Positions 35,921 to 43,731 of a stretch of DNA of 64,000 nt are shown here, in pieces; within the stretch, counting starts at the first letter, position 1; the number at the start of each line of letters is the position of its first letter. A program made the position numbers and the translations under genes. The stretch comes from GCA-002733465 sp965230525. GTDB lineage: Bacteria; Pseudomonadota; Gammaproteobacteria; Enterobacterales; Kangiellaceae. The notes beneath the pieces are model-generated. The model was given only the letters and a program-made list of their open reading frames with translations. It did not search any database and was not told the origin of the DNA. The DNA lies in NCBI GenBank assembly GCA_965230525.1, contig OZ246008.1, positions 682,001 to 746,000 of the forward strand, written 5' to 3'.

Positions 35921-37132
35921 TTACAGACCCATGGCTTTCTTTATGATTAACTCTTTCGCCATTGGAATTTTATTCAGGGTCGACATGGCTAAATTGCGAA
36001 CTAAAGTGACCGGCATGGATTGGTTGGCAAATAAATGCTTAAATCCACTCATCGCATTTTGCATTAACAAGTTTTCAGTTTTTCGTTCTCTTTCAAACGG
36101 TCTAAGATTTTCCAGTAGCCCAATATCTCTAGATTTATGATGCAAGTTCTTAATTAGGCGCGTTAAGCAAGCAACGTCTTGGAAACCAATATTGACTCCT
36201 TGGCCAGCCAAAGGATGAATGGTGTGAGCCGCATCTCCAATCAGTGCGACTCGATGACTAAGATAAGTTGTCGCGTGTCGTTTGACTAGTTCAAATCCGC
36301 GAAAATCGGATATCAGTTCGACATCACCTAATCGGGATTCAAAGGCGTGCTGCAATTTACTCGCAAACTGTTGCTGACTTAAACCAAGCAACTGCTCAGC
36401 GTGTAGCTTGTCGATCGACCAGACAATCGAACAATGGTGGGCATTCGGTAACGGTAAAAATGCAACCGGCCCCTGCGGCGTAAATCGTTGCCAAGCTGTA
36501 TTTTGATGAGCTTGTTGGGTTTTCACATTGGCCACAAACGCAGTCTGCTGATAGTCAGTTTGTGTTGTAGGAATGGCTAGCTTTTCTCGGACTAACGACT
36601 GTGCACCATCGGCACCGATCAATAGTTTAACTCGATAGTATTGATCATTGCTCAGTAATATTTCTAACCCTTGCGGCTCCGATTGAATACTTTCTACCTG
36701 ATGTTGATCAATTAAGGTCACATTACTACACGTTTCGATTCGTTTTAGCAGTGCCGCTTTAATCAGTCGATTTTCAACAATCACACCTAAATCGGGTTGA
36801 GCGATTTGTTCCGCTGCAAACTCAATGTAGCCGGTACCATCGCCATCCCACACTTTCATCCAATCATAGCTTGCCTGAGCTTTTGCGGGAATAAATTGCC
36901 ACGCTTTTAACTCGCTTAAAAAAGCTCTATTTGCGGGACTAATTGCACTGACCCGTAAGTCAAAATCCTCTGGCAAATATTCTGATTTGGTTAAAAGCTG
37001 ATTGTTTTTCAAGCGGTCGATTGGCTGCTTTTCTAACAACAGAATATTTAAGCCCGTTTCGGCTAAAGCTGCGACAGCCGCAAGCCCAACCATGCCGCCA
37101 CCCACCACGGCTATATCAAATTTTTTCGACAT
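35921..37132 (-). CDS. ubiI: UbiH/UbiI-type FAD-dependent ubiquinone biosynthesis hydroxylase
   Basis: This is a 403-aa flavoprotein monooxygenase with the FAD motif VVGGGMVGLAAVAAL at residues 9-23, the internal LIGADGAQSLVR motif (DG) near 165 and the second FAD motif ALIGDAAHTIHPLAGQGVNIGFQD near 285. It lies directly behind a paralogue (ubiH), 2 nt apart, in the order pepP-ubiH-ubiI known from Escherichia coli. It probably carries out one ring hydroxylation (C5) in ubiquinone synthesis. The symbol rests on synteny as well as family; which ring carbon it hydroxylates is not provable here. Confidence 0.85.
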   Translation of the reverse strand: MSKKFDIAVVGGGMVGLAAVAALAETGLNILLLEKQPIDRLKNNQLLTKSEYLPEDFDLRVSAISPANRAFLSELKAWQFIPAKAQASYDWMKVWDGDGTGYIEFAAEQIAQPDLGVIVENRLIKAALLKRIETCSNVTLIDQHQVESIQSEPQGLEILLSNDQYYRVKLLIGADGAQSLVREKLAIPTTQTDYQQTAFVANVKTQQAHQNTAWQRFTPQGPVAFLPLPNAHHCSIVWSIDKLHAEQLLGLSQQQFASKLQHAFESRLGDVELISDFRGFELVKRHATTYLSHRVALIGDAAHTIHPLAGQGVNIGFQDVACLTRLIKNLHHKSRDIGLLENLRPFERERKTENLLMQNAMSGFKHLFANQSMPVTLVRNLAMSTLNKIPMAKELIIKKAMGL

Positions 37133-37134
37133 TT

Positions 37135-38439
37135 TTAAAGTCCTTTGCCTGAGTCAGTGGTTACTTTTTGTTGAACGCCGCGTGTCATTTTGGCCGATCT
37201 TCCGGTTAATCCCATCGCAGAGGCTGCCAAGTGTTGTTTTAGCAATGGAATCTTATCAAATAGACTCAACGCCTTATTTCGCGCGGCAACGACCGGCAAG
37301 AAGTCGTGACTAAATAATCTTACTAACCAATCCGTTGCATTGATAGTTTTATCCCAGTCTTGCTGGCGAGATTGTTGGTATTGTTGCAAAAACGACACCG
37401 ACCCAAAATTGCGCTTTTTATTGAGAAGCGTCTGCTCGATACAGTCTACCAGCGCCGCAATATCGCGAATACCGATATTGAAGCCTTGACCCGCAATAGG
37501 GTGCAGAGTATGGGCCGCATTTCCTAAAAGCAAAACACCGGCTTTAAAAGGTTGTTTGGCAACTCTCAAGCTCAATGGATACTGATTTCTCTCACCCACT
37601 TTAGTAATTTGTCCCAGTCGAAAGCCAAACGCTTGTTGTAGTTGCTGTTGAAATTGGTCGACATCACATTTCATCAATTCTGCCATCTGCTCAGGATGTT
37701 TACACCAAACCAATGAAAGTCGGTTTCCTGTGAGCGGCAACAGGGCAAGCGGACCACTGGGTGTGAATCGTTCGTAGGCCCTATTTTGATGACTTTTTTC
37801 AGTCGTAATATTGGCAATAATGGCATGCTGTTGATAGTTTTTGTGACTGGTTTCTATTGCTGCAAGTTTTGCGACGGTGGAAAAAATACCATCTGCGCCA
37901 ATGAGTAACTTAGTCACTAATTGCTGTTTGCGTTGCTCGCCTTTGTTTTCAATGGTAACCACAACCTGCTGATTGGTCGCTTGTTGTAGATTTGAGTTGT
38001 CTTGGCCTTTATCTTGTTTTTGTTCTTGATCAACTGAGGTCAGTTCAAATTGACTAAACAATTCAATGTTTGAAGTTTGTTGAAGGTGTTGCCACAAAAT
38101 AGGGCCTGTCTCGTCTAGCGGAACCACTTCGCCGAGTGCATCAACTTGATAATCCTCAGCGTTAAGCCGAGCAAATCCAAAATGGCCTTGATCTGAAATA
38201 TGGATATGTTTAATCGGTTCTGCCAGCGACTTAATGGAATCCCAAATATTTAACGATTTAAAAATTCTCACCGATGCCGCCGATAACGCGACAGCACGTT
38301 GATCAAAGCTAGTATTGGTAGATTGTTCCGGCGGGCTGGACTCAACGACCGCGATGCTTAGCCCCAATTTCGACAGTGCCAACGCAGCGGTAGAGCCAAC
38401 CATGCCGCCGCCGGCAATTATTAAATCAAACTCTTTCAT
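37135..38439 (-). CDS. ubiH: 2-octaprenyl-6-methoxyphenol hydroxylase
   Basis: This 434-aa FAD monooxygenase of ubiquinone biosynthesis has IIAGGGMVGSTAALAL at residues 8-23, KLLIGADGIFS near 190 and LLLGNAAHTLHPIAGQGFNIGIRD near 310. Compared with E. coli UbiH (392 aa) it has an insertion of low complexity around residues 130-160 (rich in Gln, Glu, Lys and Asn). It lies between pepP and ubiI on the same strand, as in E. coli. It acts at the cytoplasmic face of the membrane with the Ubi metabolon. Confidence 0.88.
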   Translation of the reverse strand: MKEFDLIIAGGGMVGSTAALALSKLGLSIAVVESSPPEQSTNTSFDQRAVALSAASVRIFKSLNIWDSIKSLAEPIKHIHISDQGHFGFARLNAEDYQVDALGEVVPLDETGPILWQHLQQTSNIELFSQFELTSVDQEQKQDKGQDNSNLQQATNQQVVVTIENKGEQRKQQLVTKLLIGADGIFSTVAKLAAIETSHKNYQQHAIIANITTEKSHQNRAYERFTPSGPLALLPLTGNRLSLVWCKHPEQMAELMKCDVDQFQQQLQQAFGFRLGQITKVGERNQYPLSLRVAKQPFKAGVLLLGNAAHTLHPIAGQGFNIGIRDIAALVDCIEQTLLNKKRNFGSVSFLQQYQQSRQQDWDKTINATDWLVRLFSHDFLPVVAARNKALSLFDKIPLLKQHLAASAMGLTGRSAKMTRGVQQKVTTDSGKGL

Positions 38440-38466
38440 TAAGTTGATCTTCTTAGTATTTGCTAT

Positions 38467-39780
38467 TTATTTTGATGCCATCAGCTTTTCAATCGCTTTA
38501 GCTTCTTTAATGGCAGTCTTAGATAAAACTTCATGCCCTTTTTTGGTGACGAGTACATCGTCTTCAATTCGAATCCCAATGCCCCACCATTTCTTGTCAA
38601 GCCCCTTGGTTTTCGGTGCGAAATATAGACCTGGCTCAACGGTGAGAACCATACCAGCTTCAAGAGTTCGCGGCTCTTTGTCAATCAAATAATCGCCGAC
38701 ATCATGCACATCAAGTCCAATCCAATGTCCGGTTTTATGCATATAGAATTGCTTATAAGCCTGTTGGTCTATCAGCTCATCGACTGAGCCATGTAAAATG
38801 CCCATGGCCACCAATCCTTGAGTCAAAACTCTGACCGCAGCATCGTGAGGAGCCATCCAAGAATTACCGGGTTTGACTTCTTTTATGGCCTGTTTGTTGG
38901 CTTTTAAAACCCATTGGTAAGCTTCTAGTTGCGCCTCACTAAATTTGCCATTGATTGGGAAAGTGCGCGTAATATCAGCGGCATAGCCTTGTAATTCACC
39001 ACCTGCATCAATCAATAATAAGTCGCCATCATTAAGCGGTTGATCATTTTCAACATAGTGCAAAATACAGGCGTTTTCTCCGCCTGCCACAATTGAGTTG
39101 TAAGCTTCAGCACGCGCGCCCCGAATGGCGAATTGATATTTAATTTCAGCTTCTATTTGGTATTCATTTAAACCTGGTTTGCACTTTCGCATCGCAATCA
39201 TATGCGCTTTGGCTGAAATTTCCGCTACCTCACGCATAATGGCAATTTCAGCCGGGCTTTTATATAGCCGCATGTCGTGCAAAATATGGCTCAGATCGAT
39301 TAACTCACCTGGCGGATGAGCACCACTTTTAACTTGCGAACGCAGCGAATTAATCCAGCTCATTATTTGATTATCAAATTCGGTATGATTACCAAACTCA
39401 TAATAAATTCTTTCGCGACCTTCCATGAGTCCAGGCAAAATATCATCAATGTCATCAATAGGAAAAGCATCATCACAGCTAAAATGTTTGACTGCACCCT
39501 GCTGACCATAACGTCTGCCATGCCAAGTCTCCATTACTGGGTCGTTTTCTCGGCAGAAGAGTATGTATTCACCTTGCTCTCGTCCAGGCAATAATACAAT
39601 GACAGAATCCGGCTCCGGAAAACCAGACAAATAGTGAAAGTCACTGTGTTGGCGAAATCGAAAATCAGTGTCGCGACTTCGAAGCACTTCAGAGTTGGAC
39701 GGTAAAATAGCGATCGAATTATTACCCATATAGCTCATCAGCTTCTTACGTCGTCGGGTATATTCTGCCTTTTTAATCAT
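38467..39780 (-). CDS. pepP: Xaa-Pro aminopeptidase P
   Basis: This 437-aa cytoplasmic metalloenzyme removes an N-terminal residue preceding proline. It has an N-terminal creatinase-type domain (about 1-170, with RQHSDFHYLSGFPEPDS) and the pita-bread catalytic domain. Metal ligands are visible in LLIDAGGELQGYAADITRTFP (two Asp), HKTGHWIGLDVHDVG (His), EPGLYF (Glu) and IRIEDDVLVT (Glu). It precedes ubiH by 27 nt and follows ygfB, the standard gammaproteobacterial order. Length matches E. coli PepP (441 aa). Confidence 0.94.
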   Translation of the reverse strand: MIKKAEYTRRRKKLMSYMGNNSIAILPSNSEVLRSRDTDFRFRQHSDFHYLSGFPEPDSVIVLLPGREQGEYILFCRENDPVMETWHGRRYGQQGAVKHFSCDDAFPIDDIDDILPGLMEGRERIYYEFGNHTEFDNQIMSWINSLRSQVKSGAHPPGELIDLSHILHDMRLYKSPAEIAIMREVAEISAKAHMIAMRKCKPGLNEYQIEAEIKYQFAIRGARAEAYNSIVAGGENACILHYVENDQPLNDGDLLLIDAGGELQGYAADITRTFPINGKFSEAQLEAYQWVLKANKQAIKEVKPGNSWMAPHDAAVRVLTQGLVAMGILHGSVDELIDQQAYKQFYMHKTGHWIGLDVHDVGDYLIDKEPRTLEAGMVLTVEPGLYFAPKTKGLDKKWWGIGIRIEDDVLVTKKGHEVLSKTAIKEAKAIEKLMASK

Positions 39781-39826
39781 TTAAGCCTTTTTTAAAATAT
39801 CAATAGTTTAGATTTTTATCGCACCG

Positions 39827-40420
39827 CTAGTGCAATGTTTGATTGCCAGTCAAATTGGCAGATTTGGTTCGCTGATTTTTAACAACCATTTCCAAATAAA
39901 TGACCTTAACTGCCACTTTAATGTGCTCTACCACGGTCAAAAGCGCAGATTGTGAGTCCTCACTATCATCTGCAGCGACTTCCAATTGAGAAATTTGGCT
40001 AATATCGTTTAGAGATTCAGCAACTTCTTTGTTTTCCGCGGATTGCTTGCCAAGCTGTAGGCCAAACCCAAGCAAGTAACCCTGACACCAAAGTGATAGG
40101 GCCTCTAGTCGATCAACAAGCGGGTAATCATCGCCAGGCAGTAATAAAGGGGCTAATAAATCTTGCTGCTCAAACGCCAATAAACTTTGCTCAAACAAAG
40201 ACTTTAATTGGCCGAGGGCAACTTCGGGAAGCGGATTGCCTTGATTAGCAACCTCAAGTAAGGTCGGTAACCACTTTTGATTTTCGGCGGTTAGCCCCGC
40301 AGAAATCATTCCAGCCAAAATACCTTGAAATTCGGCGGCATTGATCTCGCAGTCAGCATCGGCCAAAGATTCCTCAAACGATTCGTACCATTGGGCCGAA
40401 TTTTCTTCAAATTCACTCAT
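39827..40420 (-). CDS. ygfB: UPF0149 family protein YgfB
   Basis: This is a 197-aa acidic, mainly helical protein of the UPF0149/YgfB-YecA family. The core is INAAEFQGILAGMIS near residue 27 and LSLWCQGYLLGFGLQLG near 108. Its position upstream of pepP and divergent from the zapA operon is conserved in gammaproteobacteria. In Pseudomonas, YgfB has been linked to regulation of AmpC beta-lactamase expression; whether that applies here is unknown. Confidence 0.9.
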   Translation of the reverse strand: MSEFEENSAQWYESFEESLADADCEINAAEFQGILAGMISAGLTAENQKWLPTLLEVANQGNPLPEVALGQLKSLFEQSLLAFEQQDLLAPLLLPGDDYPLVDRLEALSLWCQGYLLGFGLQLGKQSAENKEVAESLNDISQISQLEVAADDSEDSQSALLTVVEHIKVAVKVIYLEMVVKNQRTKSANLTGNQTLH

Positions 40421-40536
40421 TTTTACTGCTCAAATACTCAATATTGACTAAATTATCTAATTTTTCAGCATTATATCATTGACCATTGCATAGATGCGCT
40501 CTATATTAAAATCATACCAAAAAACAATAGTTTGCC

Positions 40537-40716
40537 ATGACAACCTCAAATCTTTCGCAACTTGAAGGCAGCGTATCTAAGCTTTTAGAGACCTGCGATA
40601 CATTAAAAAATGAGAATCGACAATTAAAGCTCGATCGGCAAAACCTGCTCGAAAAGAACAAACTGGCCAGTTCAAAGATTGAAGCCATGATTGAAAAGCT
40701 CAAGGAAATTAGCTAA
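40537..40716 (+). CDS. Small coiled-coil protein upstream of ZapA (TIGR02449 family)
   Basis: This 59-aa frame (MTTSNLSQLEGSVSKLLETC...) is a single coiled coil with leucine heptads and many Lys/Glu. It resembles the short ZapA-upstream protein family (TIGR02449, comparable with ZauP). Its stop TAA overlaps the zapA ATG by one base (TAATG), so the two are translationally coupled. It may interact with ZapA at the Z-ring. It is shorter than a usual 60-residue cut-off and easily missed. Confidence 0.85.
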   Translation: MTTSNLSQLEGSVSKLLETCDTLKNENRQLKLDRQNLLEKNKLASSKIEAMIEKLKEIS

Positions 40717-41030
40717 TGGCGGAAAGTAAACCAGTCAGTATTCACATCATGGGCAATGAATATCACGTTGCTAGCCCAGCCGATGAAGTTGAAAAATTGG
40801 AACAAGCTGCCAAAGCCCTCGATAAGCGGATGCGAGAGATTAAGGAAGGCGGACGCATTATGGGGCTGGAAAGAGTTGCTGTAATGGCTGCGCTAAATCT
40901 ATCTTATGAATTGATGCACGGTGAGCGTACCTCGGCAGAAGAAAGCAACGAAATCAATCAACGCATTAAAAAATTACAAGAAAAAGTGGATAGCGCGCTT
41001 GCTAGTACCGCTCAATCAGAACTAATCTAA
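40716..41030 (+). CDS. zapA: Cell division protein ZapA
   Basis: This 104-aa Z-ring-associated protein bundles FtsZ filaments. The N-terminal globular part (SIHIMGNEYHVASPADEVEKLEQAAKALDKRM) is followed by a C-terminal coiled coil (about 60-100) used for tetramerisation. The gene is conserved between the small coiled-coil gene and the 6S RNA gene. Slightly shorter than E. coli ZapA (109 aa). Confidence 0.93.
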   Translation: MAESKPVSIHIMGNEYHVASPADEVEKLEQAAKALDKRMREIKEGGRIMGLERVAVMAALNLSYELMHGERTSAEESNEINQRIKKLQEKVDSALASTAQSELI

Positions 41031-41090
41031 ATCCTCTTAATTCAATTCGAGCAATTCGCTCCGAGACTACACCTTCCACTCGAAGGGGTA

Positions 41091-41096
41091 TATAAT
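41091..41096 (+). promoter_or_regulatory. -10 element of the 6S RNA promoter
   Basis: A perfect TATAAT stands 6-7 nt upstream of the predicted 6S RNA 5' end near 41102. No clear -35 hexamer is present 17 nt further up. Confidence 0.65.
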
Positions 41097-41101
41097 CCGA
41101 T

Positions 41102-41297
41102 ATCTGCCTGCCTTGTTCGCCAAGCTGTTGTAGTCCTTGAGCCGATAATCTCTTCCCAGGGTGTTCTTGTTGATTTTTGGTGAGCATGTCCGAGCAAGTC
41201 TCCGGACTTGGGTCGGAAAGCCTAAATTAAATCGCGGAATTCCCACCTGAACCTTCGGGTTCATGGGCGAGACCAGCAAACGGCAAGGTGGGTAGAC
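41102..41297 (+). ncRNA. ssrS: 6S RNA (RNA polymerase sigma-70 holoenzyme decoy)
   Basis: The region between zapA and fau has 6S RNA features. The ends pair as a closing stem (TCTGCCTGCCTTG with CAAGGTGGGTAGA, allowing G-U pairs). Conserved parts include GAGCCGATA, TTGGTGAGCATG followed by TCCGAGCAAG...TCTCCGGACTTGGGTCGG, AAGCCT, and the hairpin CCTGAACCTTCGGGTTCA. The length of about 195 nt is normal. It binds the sigma-70 holoenzyme in stationary phase and is followed by fau, as in E. coli (ssrS-ygfA). Ends are estimated to within several nucleotides. Confidence 0.92.
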
Positions 41298-41311
41298 TTT
41301 ATAACAAGCTC

Positions 41312-41908
41312 ATGCACAACAAATTAGAAAAAGCCCAAATAAGGCAAACCGTTCGACAACAGCGCCAGCAAGTTTCTGTCAGTTACGCCAAGCGAGCGCA
41401 ACACAAAATCGCTGAATCACTTTCAGCTCATCGGCTGATTCATAGCAATCAACATATCGCGTGCTTTTTATCATTCGATGGAGAAATTGCTACCGATTCG
41501 GTTCTCGCTACTATCGAGAAAATGGGCGGTTGGTGCTATTTACCTAAACTAAGACCTTATAGACCTAATAAACTCTGGTTTTTACCTTATCATGCTAATG
41601 CAGCGATGCGAGTAAATCGTTATGGTATTCCTGAAGTGGATCTATCGGTTAATCATGCGATTAGAGTTTCGCAACTTGATGTTGTGTTTTTGCCGCTTGT
41701 TGCATTTGACACAAACGGCAATCGTTTGGGTATGGGAGGCGGATTTTATGATGCAACTTTTGCTCACCTAAAAAATCAAACAAAGCGCCCTCGATTTATT
41801 GGTCTCGCTTATCAATTACAAATGGTAAACGATTTACCAAGTGATCCTTGGGATCTTCCGCTAGATGGTGTGTGTACCGAAGAGAATTTTTATACGTTTA
41901 ACTCTTAA
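41312..41908 (+). CDS. fau: 5-formyltetrahydrofolate cyclo-ligase
   Basis: This protein of about 198 aa converts 5-formyl-THF to 5,10-methenyl-THF with ATP. Typical parts are ACFLSFDGEIATDSVL near 42, LPLVAFDTNGNRLGMGGGFYDATF (the active-site loop) near 130 and LDGVCTEENFY at the end. I start at ATG 41312, because the earlier GTG at 41288 lies within the 6S RNA. The gene is co-transcribed with 6S RNA in many gammaproteobacteria. Confidence 0.9.
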   Translation: MHNKLEKAQIRQTVRQQRQQVSVSYAKRAQHKIAESLSAHRLIHSNQHIACFLSFDGEIATDSVLATIEKMGGWCYLPKLRPYRPNKLWFLPYHANAAMRVNRYGIPEVDLSVNHAIRVSQLDVVFLPLVAFDTNGNRLGMGGGFYDATFAHLKNQTKRPRFIGLAYQLQMVNDLPSDPWDLPLDGVCTEENFYTFNS

Positions 41909-41925
41909 ACTGACGATGCAGATAC

Positions 41926-41961
41926 AAAAAAGCCTTCATAAAATATTATGAAGGCTTTTTT
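41926..41961. terminator. Bidirectional rho-independent terminator after fau
   Basis: AAAAAAGCCTTCATAA and TTATGAAGGCTTTTTT pair perfectly over 16 bp, with a T-run on both strands. It lies between fau (plus) and the small membrane-protein gene (minus). Confidence 0.9.
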
Positions 41962-42018
41962 ATCAGAAATCGCTTTCTGAACTACATCATGTCCCACTTA
42001 TTCGTGGAGTCTTGCTTG

Positions 42019-42147
42019 TTATTTGGTTCTCGTAATCTTTACTTCTTGTTCCGCATCAGCCGCATTTACGCCGCCAAAACTAGAGAAAATCATACCAAGT
42101 CCCAATAACGCTGCCAGAACAACTAAGATATCTGGTTTACGTTTCAT
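42019..42147 (-). CDS. Small single-pass membrane/secreted protein (42 aa)
   Basis: From ATG 42147 the product begins MKRKPDILVVLAALLGLGM, a signal-anchor or cleavable signal sequence, and continues FSSFGGVNAADAEQEVKITRTK. GGAG lies 9 nt upstream. A longer in-frame reading (to 42243) has no ribosome binding site and unlikely composition. The likely cleavage site is VNA-A, leaving a short charged peptide of about 13 residues; otherwise it stays as a membrane anchor. Function is unknown. Confidence 0.6.
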   Translation of the reverse strand: MKRKPDILVVLAALLGLGMIFSSFGGVNAADAEQEVKITRTK

Positions 42148-42457
42148 TTTTGGTTCTCCAATCTCGCACCTGTGTTTCGAGGTAGCTCTTTTTATTATTA
42201 GCTGGAGTCCATAGCCCTTATGATGTCTTCCTTGCCGCCCCATCCAAACAAAAATTTAAACGAGCGGGTCAGCTACCATACTACCATTATAGTCTGTGAT
42301 CAATACTAGCAAGGAAGAAAACGGTTAAATTGTACTCAGTTCACATAAAACTTAACAATTCTCCTCTATTAGACCTTTAGAAAGCTGGTTTTGGCATGAA
42401 TTGCGAACCATTTCATGGTTTAATACCGGTTTTAGATCAACTCACGAATTTCTATCA

Positions 42458-43114
42458 ATGGATAAACAACAGCAACTAAAAATCGAAGCAGCCAAAGCAG
42501 CAATCAAATATATTGTTGATGATGCAATCATTGGAATTGGGACCGGCTCAACCGTTAATTGTTTTATTGATTTATTAGTTGATCATAAACATCGAATTAA
42601 AGCAGCGGTATCCAGCAGTGTGGCATCGACTGAAAAATTAAAAGCCATAGGCATTGATGTTATCGATTTGAATGACGCTGACGATATACCGGTTTATATT
42701 GATGGCGCTGATGAATCCAACCATCAACTGGAATTGATCAAAGGTGGCGGTGCGGCTTTGAGTCGTGAAAAAATTATCGCCGCAGTAGCAGAAAAATTTG
42801 TCTGTATAGCCGATGAGTCTAAGTACGTTGAAACGCTCGGAAAATTTCCGCTGCCAATCGAAGTTTTGCCGATGGCTCGCAGTCATGTTGCACGTGAATT
42901 AGTTAAACTGGGTGGCGATCCGGTTTATCGACATGGGGTAATTACAGATAATGGCAACGTTATTTTGGATTTACATAACGTCGCTATTACTCAGCCAAAA
43001 GTGCTGGAGCTCAAAATTAACCAAATCACCGGCGTAGTCACCAACGGCTTATTTGCCGAACGACCAGCTGATCATCTAATTCTTGCCACGGAGCAAGGTA
43101 TCAAAGAGTTTTAA
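42458..43114 (+). CDS. rpiA: Ribose-5-phosphate isomerase A
   Basis: This 218-aa enzyme interconverts ribose 5-phosphate and ribulose 5-phosphate in the pentose phosphate pathway. Motifs are IGIGTGSTVNCFID near residues 27-40, VYIDGADESNHQLELIKGGGAALSREKIIA near 78-108 and the phosphate-binding/catalytic ends IADESKYVETLGKFPLPIEVLP. The ATG at 42458 gives the usual length (219 aa in E. coli); an earlier in-frame start at 42401 adds 19 unrelated residues. The gene follows the zapA-fau group, also conserved. Confidence 0.93.
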   Translation: MDKQQQLKIEAAKAAIKYIVDDAIIGIGTGSTVNCFIDLLVDHKHRIKAAVSSSVASTEKLKAIGIDVIDLNDADDIPVYIDGADESNHQLELIKGGGAALSREKIIAAVAEKFVCIADESKYVETLGKFPLPIEVLPMARSHVARELVKLGGDPVYRHGVITDNGNVILDLHNVAITQPKVLELKINQITGVVTNGLFAERPADHLILATEQGIKEF

Positions 43115-43539
43115 TGCTGCTCTATTGCCAAGCTTTGCGAAACTTTCTGTTTGAAAGCTAAATGACAAGACTGGCAACCTTGATACATTTTCAAATACTC
43201 AGCGGTTGCCGATTCAATATCCTTAGCTGCCGCATGTACCTTTATCTTTTCTGCCGCTAAATGCACTATTTGATCATATTGCTTAAATTTAAGCATCTGA
43301 TCATTGAGGGTGGCTTTAATCGTTAATAAAGTTTGTTTGGCTGGTTTAGCATGATTTGCAACTTTGGAGGCGGCTTGTTGCATCGATTTAAAGTCTTTTA
43401 ATAATATAGACTTAGAGAGCGATTGCGTTTGCACCATCAAATCGTTCATTATAGTTTTCAGATCAGTTTTGTGACGCTCACTATCGGCAACAGCACCTTT
43501 AATCATCACCATACTCATTATTATCATTAACCATTTCAT
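43111..43539 (-). CDS. Cytochrome c' -like monohaem protein
   Basis: This 142-aa periplasmic protein starts at ATG 43539, where GGGAGAAG precedes it, and has a signal peptide (MKWLMIIMSMVMIKGAVA). The mature part is helical with a C-terminal haem motif CQSCH (about residues 122-126). That is a class II cytochrome c layout like the gene at 9610-10080, though the two diverge. It overlaps the tail of rpiA by 4 nt. Electron-transfer partner is unknown; the di-haem peroxidase further along could be one. Confidence 0.75.
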   Translation of the reverse strand: MKWLMIIMSMVMIKGAVADSERHKTDLKTIMNDLMVQTQSLSKSILLKDFKSMQQAASKVANHAKPAKQTLLTIKATLNDQMLKFKQYDQIVHLAAEKIKVHAAAKDIESATAEYLKMYQGCQSCHLAFKQKVSQSLAIEQH

Positions 43540-43672
43540 TTGATCTTCTCCCTTTAGGTTTTGCCTAAGCTTAAACAATTGCTTGGGCGTATTTTGGATT
43601 TAGATCAAGTAAGTGGTTGTTTGATGTTTAGCGAATTAACAATCAAGTCACTAGGCCCTCTAAATAAAAGCC

Positions 43673-43704
43673 AAAAAAAAGCGAGGGATAGACCCTCGCT
43701 TTTT
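43673..43704. terminator. Rho-independent terminator of the di-haem peroxidase gene
   Basis: GCGAGGG (43681-43687) pairs with CCCTCGC (43693-43699), flanked by A8 and T5 so that it works on either strand. It stands 33 nt past the peroxidase stop. Confidence 0.9.
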
Positions 43705-43731
43705 AAATGACACACTATCTAAGTCAATAAC

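Noticed and set aside
41067..41279. 70-aa minus-strand frame antisense to the 6S RNA
   Set aside because: It is explained by the structured RNA gene; no start signal or protein-like composition is seen.
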